A stretch of 64,000 nucleotides of DNA from JBBSAT01 sp046351235 (GTDB lineage: Bacteria > Myxococcota_A > Polyangia > Polyangiales > Sandaracinaceae): the NCBI GenBank assembly GCA_046351235.1, contig JAXLYV010000002.1:620001-684000 (forward strand), given 5' to 3'. Below are positions 57,622-64,000 of the stretch, in pieces. Within the stretch, counting starts at the first letter, position 1; every line of letters starts with the position of its first letter. Under the pieces are notes generated by a model. The model ran no database searches and was not told the DNA's origin. It saw only the letters and a program-made list of their open reading frames with translations. The translations under genes and the position numbers were made by a program.

Positions 57622-59022
57622 TCACTCGTCGTCGCGCGCGTACCCTTCGTACTCGTCGTCCGAGAGGTTCTCGAAGCGCGTGTACTCGTGGAAGAACTTG
57701 CAGCGCACGATGCCCGTCGGGCCGCTTCGCTGCTTGCCCACGATGATCTCCGCGAGGCCCCGCAGGTGCTGGCGCTCCTCGTCGCTCGCGTACACCTCGG
57801 GGCGGTACACGAACATGATCACGTCGGCGTCCTGCTCGATGGCGCCCGACTCGCGCAGGTCGGCCAGCTGCGGGCGCTTGTCCTTGCCGGGGCGTGTCTC
57901 GACGCCGCGGTTCAGCTGCGAGAGCGCGATCACGGGGACGTCGAGCTCCTTCGCCAGCGCCTTCAAGGAGCGGCTGATCTCGCTGATCTCCTGCTCGCGC
58001 GAGTCGTTCTTGCTGCCCGAGCGCATGAGCTGGAGGTAGTCCACGACGACCATCGCGAGGCCGTGCTCGGCGCGCAGGCGCCGGGCTTTGCCGCGCAGCT
58101 CCATGACGGTCAGCGCCGCGGTGTCGTCGATGAACACGGGCAGCTCCGAGAGCGGGCCCGCCGCGTGGATCAGCTTCGTCCAGTCCGAGCTCGAGAGCTG
58201 GCCGGTGCGCAGGTTCGCGCCGTCGACGCGCGCCTCGCCCGTGAGCATGCGGCTCACGAGCTCTTCCTTGCGCATCTCGAGCGAGAAGATGGCGACCGAC
58301 TGGCGCCGCTTCTGGCACGCGTTCAGCGCCACGTTCAGCGCGAAGGCCGTCTTTCCCATGCCGGGACGACCCGCGATGATGATGAGCTCGCCGCCCTTGA
58401 GGCCGGCCGTCATCTCGTCGAGGCGATCGAGCCCCGTGGGCATGCCCGTGAGGCGCTCGCCCTTCTCGAGCGCGGCCGCGAGCCGGCTGATCGAGCGCTC
58501 GATGACGACCTTCACGTGCTCGTAGGGAGACGACGTGCGCTCTTTGCCGACCTCGAACACGCGCTTCTCGGCGGTGTCGAGGTACTCGGCGGCCTCGCCG
58601 TAGTCGCCGTAGCCGGTCGCCGCGATCTCGTGGCACGCCGTGATGAGGCGCCGCACGACCGCCTTCTCGCGCACGATCGCCGCGTGCTGCTCGATGTTGG
58701 CGACGGTCGGCACCTGGTTCGTGAGCGAGAGCAGGTGCTCGTCGCCGCCGGCCTTCTGCAGGTGCCCGCGATCGACGAGCCACGCGCGCAGCGTGACGGT
58801 GTCGACCGGCTGTCCGCGCCGGAAGAGCTCGGCCATCGCCTCGAACACCAGCGCGTTCCCGCGGCTGTAGAAGTCCTCGGCCGTGAGCACCTGCAGCACG
58901 GTGTTGAGGGCGTTGTTCTCGAGCAGGATGCCACCGAGCACGGCGCGCTCGGCGTCGAGCGAGTGCGGAGGGATGCGCCCGGTGGGCGCCGCGCGCGGGG
59001 AGTCGGAGTCGTCGCCGTACAT
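57622..59022 (-). CDS. dnaB: Replicative DNA helicase DnaB
   Basis: This 466-aa protein is a complete DnaB helicase. The N-terminal collar domain starts at PPHSLDAERAVLGGILLEN. The linker leads to the RecA-like domain with Walker A in IAGRPGMGKTAFALN, the FSLEMRKEELVSRM segment and VVVDYLQLM (Walker B). Motif DLRESGAIEQDADVIMFVYRPE follows near the C-terminus. It unwinds DNA at the replication fork. Loading in this organism would fit DciA (13644-14153). The ATG at 59022 begins the family-like sequence; the stop abuts an 89-bp repeat array. No intein is present. Confidence 0.97.
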   Translation of the reverse strand: MYGDDSDSPRAAPTGRIPPHSLDAERAVLGGILLENNALNTVLQVLTAEDFYSRGNALVFEAMAELFRRGQPVDTVTLRAWLVDRGHLQKAGGDEHLLSLTNQVPTVANIEQHAAIVREKAVVRRLITACHEIAATGYGDYGEAAEYLDTAEKRVFEVGKERTSSPYEHVKVVIERSISRLAAALEKGERLTGMPTGLDRLDEMTAGLKGGELIIIAGRPGMGKTAFALNVALNACQKRRQSVAIFSLEMRKEELVSRMLTGEARVDGANLRTGQLSSSDWTKLIHAAGPLSELPVFIDDTAALTVMELRGKARRLRAEHGLAMVVVDYLQLMRSGSKNDSREQEISEISRSLKALAKELDVPVIALSQLNRGVETRPGKDKRPQLADLRESGAIEQDADVIMFVYRPEVYASDEERQHLRGLAEIIVGKQRSGPTGIVRCKFFHEYTRFENLSDDEYEGYARDDE

Positions 59023-59110
59023 CGTCGGGGCCGGCCAGCATACACGGCCGCGCGCACGAGGAAAGCGCCGGCGTCGCGCCGAGCGGGGGCCTCGTGCGAA
59101 GCTCGCGCGC

Positions 59111-59797
59111 ATGGCCGACGGGTACCTGACGAGCGACGGCGTCCGCTTCCTGCGCGAGCTGAAGGCGCACAACGACAAGGCGTGGTTCGAGAAGAACAAG
59201 GCGCGCTTCGAAGAGGGCGTGCGCGCGCCGGCGCAGCGCTTGATGGCGGACCTCGCGCCCGTGCTCGCGAAGATCAGCCCGCACTTCGTCGTCGACCTCC
59301 GGCCGAGCGGCGGCTCGCTCTCGCGCATCCATCGCGACACGCGCTTCAGCAAGGACAAGAGCCCGTACAAGACGCACCTGTTCGCGCACTTCCATCACGA
59401 GGACGGGACGGACGATTTCTCGCCGGGCTTCTTCGTCCGGCTCGGGCCGGGCGAGTCGGCCGTGGGCGCGGGCGTGTGGCGGCCGGGCCCGACGGCGCTC
59501 GCGAAGATCCGCGCCGCGATGGTCGCCGACGCCGCCGCATGGAGGAAGGCCAAGCAGAAGGTGCTCGCCGCCGGCGGGCGCGTGATCCCGGGCGAGCCGC
59601 TGAAGAAGGTGCCGAAGGGCTTCGACCCCGAGCACGAGCATGCCGAGGACCTGAAGCAGAAGAGCGTCGGGCTCGTGCTCGATCTGCCCGATGCCGCGCT
59701 CACGTCTCCTTCGCTGCCGAAGGAGATCGCCGAGCGCTTTCGCCTGGCGGCGCCCGCCGTGCGCTTCGTGTGCGCGGCCGTCGGGCTCGACGCGTGA
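59111..59797 (+). CDS. DUF2461 domain-containing protein
   Basis: This 228-aa protein matches DUF2461. It has LRELKAHNDKAWFEKNKARFE at the N-terminus, SRIHRDTRFSKDKSPYKTHL in the middle and GVWRPGPTALAKIRAAMVAD, then the C-terminal lysine-rich KVPKGFDPEHEHAEDLKQKS segment. The family is widespread and of unknown biochemical function. It is transcribed divergently from dnaB with 88 bp between. The ATG at 59111 starts nine residues before the conserved region. Confidence 0.9.
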   Translation: MADGYLTSDGVRFLRELKAHNDKAWFEKNKARFEEGVRAPAQRLMADLAPVLAKISPHFVVDLRPSGGSLSRIHRDTRFSKDKSPYKTHLFAHFHHEDGTDDFSPGFFVRLGPGESAVGAGVWRPGPTALAKIRAAMVADAAAWRKAKQKVLAAGGRVIPGEPLKKVPKGFDPEHEHAEDLKQKSVGLVLDLPDAALTSPSLPKEIAERFRLAAPAVRFVCAAVGLDA

Positions 59798-59844
59798 CGC
59801 ACGTCGCGCTCGTGATCGAGTGCCGCACGCGATAGGGTCGCACC

Positions 59845-61461
59845 GTGCGTGCCCGACTCGTCGCCGTCGCCCTCGTCGCAACGCTGCTCGGCGCCTGTCA
59901 GACGGCGCCGAGTGTCGGCGCTGCCTGCACGCGCAACACCGATTGCTCCTCGCCGCTCGTCTGTCGCTTCGGCCGCTGCCGTACCGAGTGCACGGCGCAG
60001 CGCGACTGTGCCGTGCCGTCGTCGTGCCTGCTCGACGAGGCCGGGCAGGGCTCGTGCTCGCTCGTCGACGATCCCGACTGCACGGCGAGCTCGTGCGCGT
60101 CGCCCCTCGCGTGCGTCGGGCGCGAGTGCGTGAACCTCTGCTCGGTCGGCGTGGAATGCCCCGCCGGCTCGACGTGCGCGCCGACGGACGACGGGCGCGC
60201 CCGCTGCGTGCGCACGGACGGCGTCGACGCGTCGCTCCCCGATGCATCGTTCGACGACGCGGCTCTCGCCCCCGACGCCTCGCGGGATGCGGGCGGCGGC
60301 GTCGAGGCGGGCGCCGACGCCGGCTGCGGTGTGGATGCCCCCTGCTCGCTCGCGCTCGAGGTCGCCGTCGGAGACGGCTTCTCCTGCGCGGTCCAGCGCT
60401 CGACGCGCGTCGTGTGCTGGGGACGGCGCGACCGCCTCGGGCGGGACGGGGACGCGAGCGGATGCGACGGCACGGTCGCCGACGCGGCGTGCCCGACCCC
60501 CGCGCCCGTGCGGGCCGAAGACGCCGAACAGGGCGTCGGTGACGCGTTCCATGCCGGCGTCCTCGACGCGCAGGGCGCCGGCGCGTGCTTTCAGACGCCC
60601 GACGCGGACGTGCTGTGCTGGGGCGCCGCTGGTGCCCCGCTCGGCCGCGGTGCCGGTGCGACGGGCGAGCGCGCGCGGCACGTCGAGACCGGAGCCGGCA
60701 TGCCGGTGGCCGGGCTCGATGGCGTCTTCGTCCTCGACGGAAGCGCGCTCGCGCCCGGCGTCAACACCCCCTTCGACTGGTACGGATGGGGCGCCGACGC
60801 AGGGGACGTGTTCCTCCAAGGGACCGTCACGCCCTCTCCCTACGCCGCCGTGATCGATCCGGCGCCGATCGACGTGCACACGATCACGGTCGGCGCGCGC
60901 CACGCGTGTGGGATCGACGGCAGCGGCCACGTCGTGTGCTGGGGAGCGAACGAGTCGGGCCAGGTCGAGCCGACGTCGGCCAGCGCGTTCGCGGGCCCGA
61001 TCGCGGTGCCCGGCGTCTCGGGCGCGACCGAGCTCATGCTGGGCGTCCACGCGAGCTGCGCGCTCACGAGCGCGCCCGTGCAGCTGATCTGCTGGGGCTC
61101 GGCGACGAGCATCGGCGCAGGCATCGACTGTGGCGCCCCGATCTGCGCGCCCGGGGTCATCGACACGGGCGTCGCGATGCTCGCCCACGTCGCGCGCGTT
61201 CACGGGACCGACGACCTCTGCGTGATGGACGCGCCGGGCGCCGTGTACTGCTGGGGCGCGGGGACGGTGGGTGGCGCGATGTCGGTGCCCCACGAGGTCG
61301 CGAGCCTGCCGCCCACGCAGATCGTGCGCGTCGAGCGCGACCACGCGTGCGCGGTGACCTCGAACTCCGAGGTGTACTGCTGGGGGCGAAACGACTTCGG
61401 TCAGCTCGGGCTGCCCGCCGACATCACGGTGCACGGCCCGACGCGGGTGCCTCTTCCCTGA
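59845..61461 (+). CDS. RCC1-repeat lipoprotein with Cys-rich N-terminal module
   Basis: This 538-aa protein starts with GTG (lipoprotein signal VATLLGAC). Cys-rich Dickkopf-like units follow at ACTRNTDCSSPLVCRFGRC and CTAQRDCAVPSSC, then an Asp/Ala-rich linker. The rest is a propeller-like array of RCC1-type repeats, recognised by recurring VxCWGxxxxGQLG-type strands (CGIDGSGHVVCWGANESGQV, EVYCWGRNDFGQLGLP). Several blades carry a Cys-Trp-Gly. The protein probably sits on the outer surface or in the periplasm and binds a partner; it need not be a nucleotide exchange factor. A strong intrinsic terminator follows at 61510-61535. Confidence 0.88.
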   Translation: MRARLVAVALVATLLGACQTAPSVGAACTRNTDCSSPLVCRFGRCRTECTAQRDCAVPSSCLLDEAGQGSCSLVDDPDCTASSCASPLACVGRECVNLCSVGVECPAGSTCAPTDDGRARCVRTDGVDASLPDASFDDAALAPDASRDAGGGVEAGADAGCGVDAPCSLALEVAVGDGFSCAVQRSTRVVCWGRRDRLGRDGDASGCDGTVADAACPTPAPVRAEDAEQGVGDAFHAGVLDAQGAGACFQTPDADVLCWGAAGAPLGRGAGATGERARHVETGAGMPVAGLDGVFVLDGSALAPGVNTPFDWYGWGADAGDVFLQGTVTPSPYAAVIDPAPIDVHTITVGARHACGIDGSGHVVCWGANESGQVEPTSASAFAGPIAVPGVSGATELMLGVHASCALTSAPVQLICWGSATSIGAGIDCGAPICAPGVIDTGVAMLAHVARVHGTDDLCVMDAPGAVYCWGAGTVGGAMSVPHEVASLPPTQIVRVERDHACAVTSNSEVYCWGRNDFGQLGLPADITVHGPTRVPLP

Positions 61462-61478
61462 TCGGCTCGCAGCTCGAG

Positions 61479-61500
61479 GCGTGACAGGAAACCTGTCGCG
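61479..61500. repeat. Hairpin carrying the GACAGGAAACCTGTC core
   Basis: The core stem (GACAGG and CCTGTC around AAA) is identical in sequence to the hairpin at 450-464. The outer pairs are slightly different. It is the first of a cluster of three hairpins in the gap between convergent genes. Confidence 0.6.
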
Positions 61501-61509
61501 CCCGTCCTA

Positions 61510-61535
61510 CCCGAGCGAGAATCGCTCGGGTTTTT
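61510..61535 (+). terminator. Intrinsic transcription terminator
   Basis: A perfect 9-bp stem CCCGAGCGA/TCGCTCGGG around a GAA loop is followed by TTTTT. It is the clearest Rho-independent terminator in the window and ends the RCC1-lipoprotein transcript. Confidence 0.92.
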
Positions 61536-61550
61536 GGGGTTTGGAAGGAA

Positions 61551-61574
61551 CCCGACAGGAGGATTCCTGTCGGG
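61551..61574 (-). terminator. Terminator-like hairpin of the reductase gene
   Basis: CCCGACAGGA and TCCTGTCGGG form a perfect 10-bp stem around GGAT, directly after the stop codon of the leftward reductase gene. Its central GACAGG/CCTGTC resembles the hairpins at 450-464 and 61483-61497. The leftward flank is TTCCTTCC, a weak T-rich run. Confidence 0.6.
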
Positions 61575-61577
61575 CCT

Positions 61578-62621
61578 TCAGGTCGGCTTCAAGAGGCCGA
61601 GCTTCGCGAGGCTCTCGCCCGTCGCGAGCAGCGCTTCCTCGTTGGAGCGTGGCGCCCAGCCGAGCAGCTTCTTGGCCTTCGCGTTCGTGCCGTTCTTGGG
61701 CTTGCCGAGCTCGGGCGTGATGAGCGCGATGGTGGCGTCGAAGAGCGCGACCGTGCGCAGGAGCCAGCTCGGCAGCACGCGCTCGGGGATGCGCTTACCC
61801 TTCTCGCCCATGCGCGCGCGCAGCGAATCGGCGATCTCGGCGACCGTCATGAAGTCGCCGGCGACGCAGAGGAAGCGCTCGCCCTTCGCGGCCGGATCGA
61901 CCATCGCGCGCAGGTGCAGGTCGGCGACGTCGCGCACGTCGACCACGCCGAACCAGAGCTGCGGGAGGCCGGGCATCGTGCCGTCGAGCAGGCGCTTCAC
62001 GAGCTGGATCGAAGTCGACGTGTCGGCGGCGAGCACGGGGCCGAAGATGCCGACGGGGTTCACGACGGAGAGCTCGAGCGAGCCGCCGTCCTTCTTCACG
62101 AAGTCCCACGCCGCGCGCTCGGCGAGCGTCTTCGACTTCTGGTACGCGCCGAGGCCCGGCGCCGAGGTGTCCGTCCAGTCGTTCTCGTCGTAGACGTGGC
62201 CGGGCTGGGCCTTGCCGTATCCGATCGCGGCGAACGACGAGGTGAGCACGACGCGCTTCACGCCGGCCTCGCGCGCGGCACGCAGCACGCGGAGCGCGCC
62301 CTCACGCGCCGGGACGATGAGCTCGTCCTCGTGCTTCGGCGCGCCGGGCGGGAAGGGCGAGGCGACGTGGAGCACGTACGTGCAGCCCTTCACGGCCTCG
62401 GACCAGCCTGCGTCCGACGTCAGATCGGCCTCGACGAACGAGACGCCTGCGATCGCGTCGGCCGCGGCACCTCCGGTCTCGAGCATCGCGCGCACGTCCT
62501 TCTCGCGGCGCAGCGAGCGGACGGTGGTGCGCACGCGGTAGCCCTTCTCGAGCAGCGCGAGGATGCAGTGCGCGCCGACGAAGCCGGTGCCACCCGTGAC
62601 GAGGACGAGCTCGCTCTCCAT
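61578..62621 (-). CDS. NAD-dependent epimerase/dehydratase (dihydroflavonol-reductase-like)
   Basis: This 347-aa protein is an extended short-chain dehydrogenase. The N-terminus has the Rossmann motif VTGGTGFVGAHCILALLEKG followed by VRTTVRSLRR. The catalytic Tyr-Lys pair lies in GAYQKSKTLAERAAW, preceded by VLTSSFAAIGYG. The overall layout is that of dihydroflavonol 4-reductase-like or NAD(P)-dependent aldehyde/ketone reductases in bacteria. Substrate is unknown. The gene is divergent from hemE (98 bp) and ends beside a terminator cluster. Confidence 0.9.
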   Translation of the reverse strand: MESELVLVTGGTGFVGAHCILALLEKGYRVRTTVRSLRREKDVRAMLETGGAAADAIAGVSFVEADLTSDAGWSEAVKGCTYVLHVASPFPPGAPKHEDELIVPAREGALRVLRAAREAGVKRVVLTSSFAAIGYGKAQPGHVYDENDWTDTSAPGLGAYQKSKTLAERAAWDFVKKDGGSLELSVVNPVGIFGPVLAADTSTSIQLVKRLLDGTMPGLPQLWFGVVDVRDVADLHLRAMVDPAAKGERFLCVAGDFMTVAEIADSLRARMGEKGKRIPERVLPSWLLRTVALFDATIALITPELGKPKNGTNAKAKKLLGWAPRSNEEALLATGESLAKLGLLKPT

Positions 62622-62719
62622 CGACGCGGCCTAGCACGTCGGGGCGAGGCGCGGCCGTCACGCATGCGAGCCCCCAGAACGGTTGCGGTCCGCACGCGGG
62701 GCGCGCACCCTCGCGCACG

Positions 62720-63748
62720 ATGAACCGCGTTCTGCTCGACGCTTGTGCGAAGAAGCCGACCCCGTACACGCCCATCTGGCTGATGCGCCAAGCCGGGCGT
62801 TACCAGCCTTCGTACCGCGCCATCCGCGAGAAGGTCTCCTTCATGGAGCTCTGCCGCTCGCCCGCGCTGTGCTCCGAGGTGGCGCTGCGCGCGGTGGACG
62901 ATCTCGGGGTCGACGCCGCCATCGTCTTCTCCGACATCCTCGTGGTGCTCGAGCCGCTCGGCATCGGCTTCGAGTTCACGAAGGACGACGGCCCCAAGAT
63001 CGAGCGCCCCGTGCGCGAGGCGAACGACGTCGATCGCGTCGCGAGCGAGATCGACGCCGCAGGCTCGCTCGCCTACGTGATGGAGGCCATCCGCACGACG
63101 AAGAAGGACCTCGGCGGCCGCGTGCCGCTCCTCGGCTTCTCGGGCGCGCCCTTCACGCTGGCCTCGTACGCGATCGAGGGCAGCGGCTCCAAGGAGTACC
63201 TGCACACCAAGAAGCTCATGTACGCCGACGAGGGCGCGTTCTCGGCGCTCATGGGCAAGCTCGCCGATGCCGTCGGCCGTTACCTCTCGGCGCAGGTCGA
63301 TGCGGGCGCCGAGGTGGTGCAGCTCTTCGACAGCTGGATCGGCACGCTCTCGGTCGAGGACTACGTGCGCTACGTGCAGCCGCACACGCGCCGCGCGCTC
63401 GCGCCCGTGAAGGGCCGCGTGCCGATCATCCACTTCGGCACCGGCAACCCCGCGCTCTATCCGGCGTTGCGCGACGCGGGTGGCGACGTGATCGGGATCG
63501 ATGCGCGCGCCGACCTCGGCGCCACGTGGGATCTGCTCGGCGACGTGGCCGTGCAGGGCAACCTCGAGTCGGCCTCGCTGCTCGGCGCGCAGGAAACGCT
63601 CTTCCGCAAGGCCGACGCGGTGCTCGCGGGCGCACGCGGCCGTCCGGGGCACGTGTTCAACCTCGGCCACGGCATCTTGCCCTCGGCCACGATCGCGACG
63701 GCGCGCGCGCTGGTCGACTACGTGCACGAGAAGTCCGCGCGCCGCTGA
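62720..63748 (+). CDS. hemE: Uroporphyrinogen decarboxylase
   Basis: This 342-aa protein is HemE, which converts uroporphyrinogen III to coproporphyrinogen III in haem synthesis. Motifs are TPIWLMRQAGRYQPSYRAIRE (with catalytic Arg and substrate contacts), AIVFSDILVVLEPLG, LGFSGAPFTLASYAIEG and HFGTGNPALYP. Length and start match the family. The hemG-like gene follows 85 bp downstream, which suits a haem-pathway cluster. Confidence 0.97.
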   Translation: MNRVLLDACAKKPTPYTPIWLMRQAGRYQPSYRAIREKVSFMELCRSPALCSEVALRAVDDLGVDAAIVFSDILVVLEPLGIGFEFTKDDGPKIERPVREANDVDRVASEIDAAGSLAYVMEAIRTTKKDLGGRVPLLGFSGAPFTLASYAIEGSGSKEYLHTKKLMYADEGAFSALMGKLADAVGRYLSAQVDAGAEVVQLFDSWIGTLSVEDYVRYVQPHTRRALAPVKGRVPIIHFGTGNPALYPALRDAGGDVIGIDARADLGATWDLLGDVAVQGNLESASLLGAQETLFRKADAVLAGARGRPGHVFNLGHGILPSATIATARALVDYVHEKSARR

Positions 63749-63786
63749 CGCGGCCTTTCGCCGCGCGGCGTGGTATTTCCGTAGCG

Positions 63787-63837
63787 ATGAGGCTCGTCCA
63801 GGCGCGGATGGGGATCGCACGCCGGAGCGGCGCGTGA
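63787..63837 (+). other. Possible 16-codon leader ORF before hemG-like gene
   Basis: An ATG at 63787 opens a 16-residue Arg-rich frame that stops at TGA 63835-63837, overlapping the GTG start of the next gene (GTGA). It may couple translation of the hemG-like gene to an upstream peptide, or be chance. No Shine-Dalgarno is obvious. Confidence 0.25.
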
Positions 63838-64000
63838 GCCGCGTCGTCGTCGTGGGCGCGGGCCTGACGGGGCTCGTCGCGGCGCGCCGCCTCGGTCTGG
63901 CGGGCCACGACGTGCGCGTGCTCGAGGCCAAGGACGCGCCCGGCGGGTGGCTGCGCAGCGTGCGCGTCCCGACCGAGCGCGGTGAGATGGTGGTCGAGCT
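63834..64000 (+). CDS. Protoporphyrinogen oxidase-like protein (HemG/HemY type), partial
   Basis: Only the first 55 residues are in the window. They show the FAD-binding dinucleotide motif VVVVGAGLTGLVAARRL, then RVLEAKDAPGGWLRSV, as in oxygen-dependent protoporphyrinogen oxidase and other NAD/FAD amine-oxidase-fold proteins. The position after hemE favours protoporphyrinogen oxidase, which makes protoporphyrin IX. The GTG at 63834 is the first start that gives the motif. The 3' end is cut by the window edge. Confidence 0.75.
   Translation, partial: MSRVVVVGAGLTGLVAARRLGLAGHDVRVLEAKDAPGGWLRSVRVPTERGEMVVE

Overview
This 64 kb window of very GC-rich DNA comes from a bacterial chromosome, most likely a myxobacterium of the Myxococcota (Polyangiales/Sandaracinus-like). 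The clues are secreted proteins with Asp/Ala-rich linkers and Dickkopf-like Cys repeats, a C-terminus of the MYXO-CTERM type at 26069-26167, a DUF4388 protein, FG-GAP and RCC1 lipoproteins, and many GTG starts. It reads as ordinary gene-dense chromosome. I see no rRNA, tRNA, CRISPR array, insertion sequence, integrase or prophage.

Layout. 1-470 is a gene-free leader with a hairpin cluster. 471-6000 holds an orphan hybrid histidine kinase, a nitroreductase, a PP2C phosphatase, a LeuB-family dehydrogenase and a bestrophin channel. 6372-12462 is a complete drug-type RND operon (pump, outer-membrane factor, adaptor). 12479-18433 runs leftward: membrane glycosyltransferase, PlsB-like acyltransferase, a GpsA-like protein lacking key catalytic residues, DciA (DUF721) and an acyl-CoA dehydrogenase. 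18452-21186 carries a sucrase/ferredoxin-like protein, a DUF2914 lipoprotein and two unknown proteins. 21187-22037 holds a small secreted protein bracketed by two related, covarying hairpins. 22038-28587 has a FucI-like isomerase divergent from an orphan sugar-binding lipoprotein, a surface lysozyme-like protein, a propionyl-CoA-carboxylase-type beta subunit and a MAPEG protein.

28621-31648 is a three-gene operon of secreted Cys-rich proteins. 31697-35534 has a YcaQ-type winged-helix protein facing a DUF4388 / dipeptide epimerase-like / pterin dehydratase operon. 35610-38844 is a LytS/LytTR two-component pair followed by an unknown membrane-anchored protein. 38897-43834 has pxpAB (without pxpC), a TraB/GumN lipoprotein, a hemolysin III-type protein with an intragenic minisatellite, and a PaaZ/BoxD-type aldehyde dehydrogenase. 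43856-49850 is a heavy-metal-type RND operon headed by a small secreted Cys/His-rich protein. It is divergent from a fused TRAP transporter (49968-52934) whose C-terminal tail carries four two-Cys repeats. 52965-59797 includes a PfpI/DJ-1 protein, an XPB-like helicase, an 89-bp triple tandem repeat, replicative helicase DnaB and a DUF2461 protein. 59845-64000 ends with an RCC1-type lipoprotein, a terminator cluster, an NAD-dependent reductase, hemE and the start of a hemG-like gene.

The main themes are envelope and export functions (two RND pumps, a TRAP carrier, many lipoproteins), signalling (hybrid kinase, LytS/LytTR, PP2C, DUF4388) and core metabolism (glycerolipid, acyl-CoA, haem, replication). 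No single large novel system is obvious. The most unusual items are the covarying hairpin pair, the Cys-repeat tail on the TRAP carrier, the GpsA-like probable pseudoenzyme, and the 89-bp repeats beside dnaB. Start sites were chosen by homology, coupling and Shine-Dalgarno sequence; domain assignments come from reading motifs, not from database searches.
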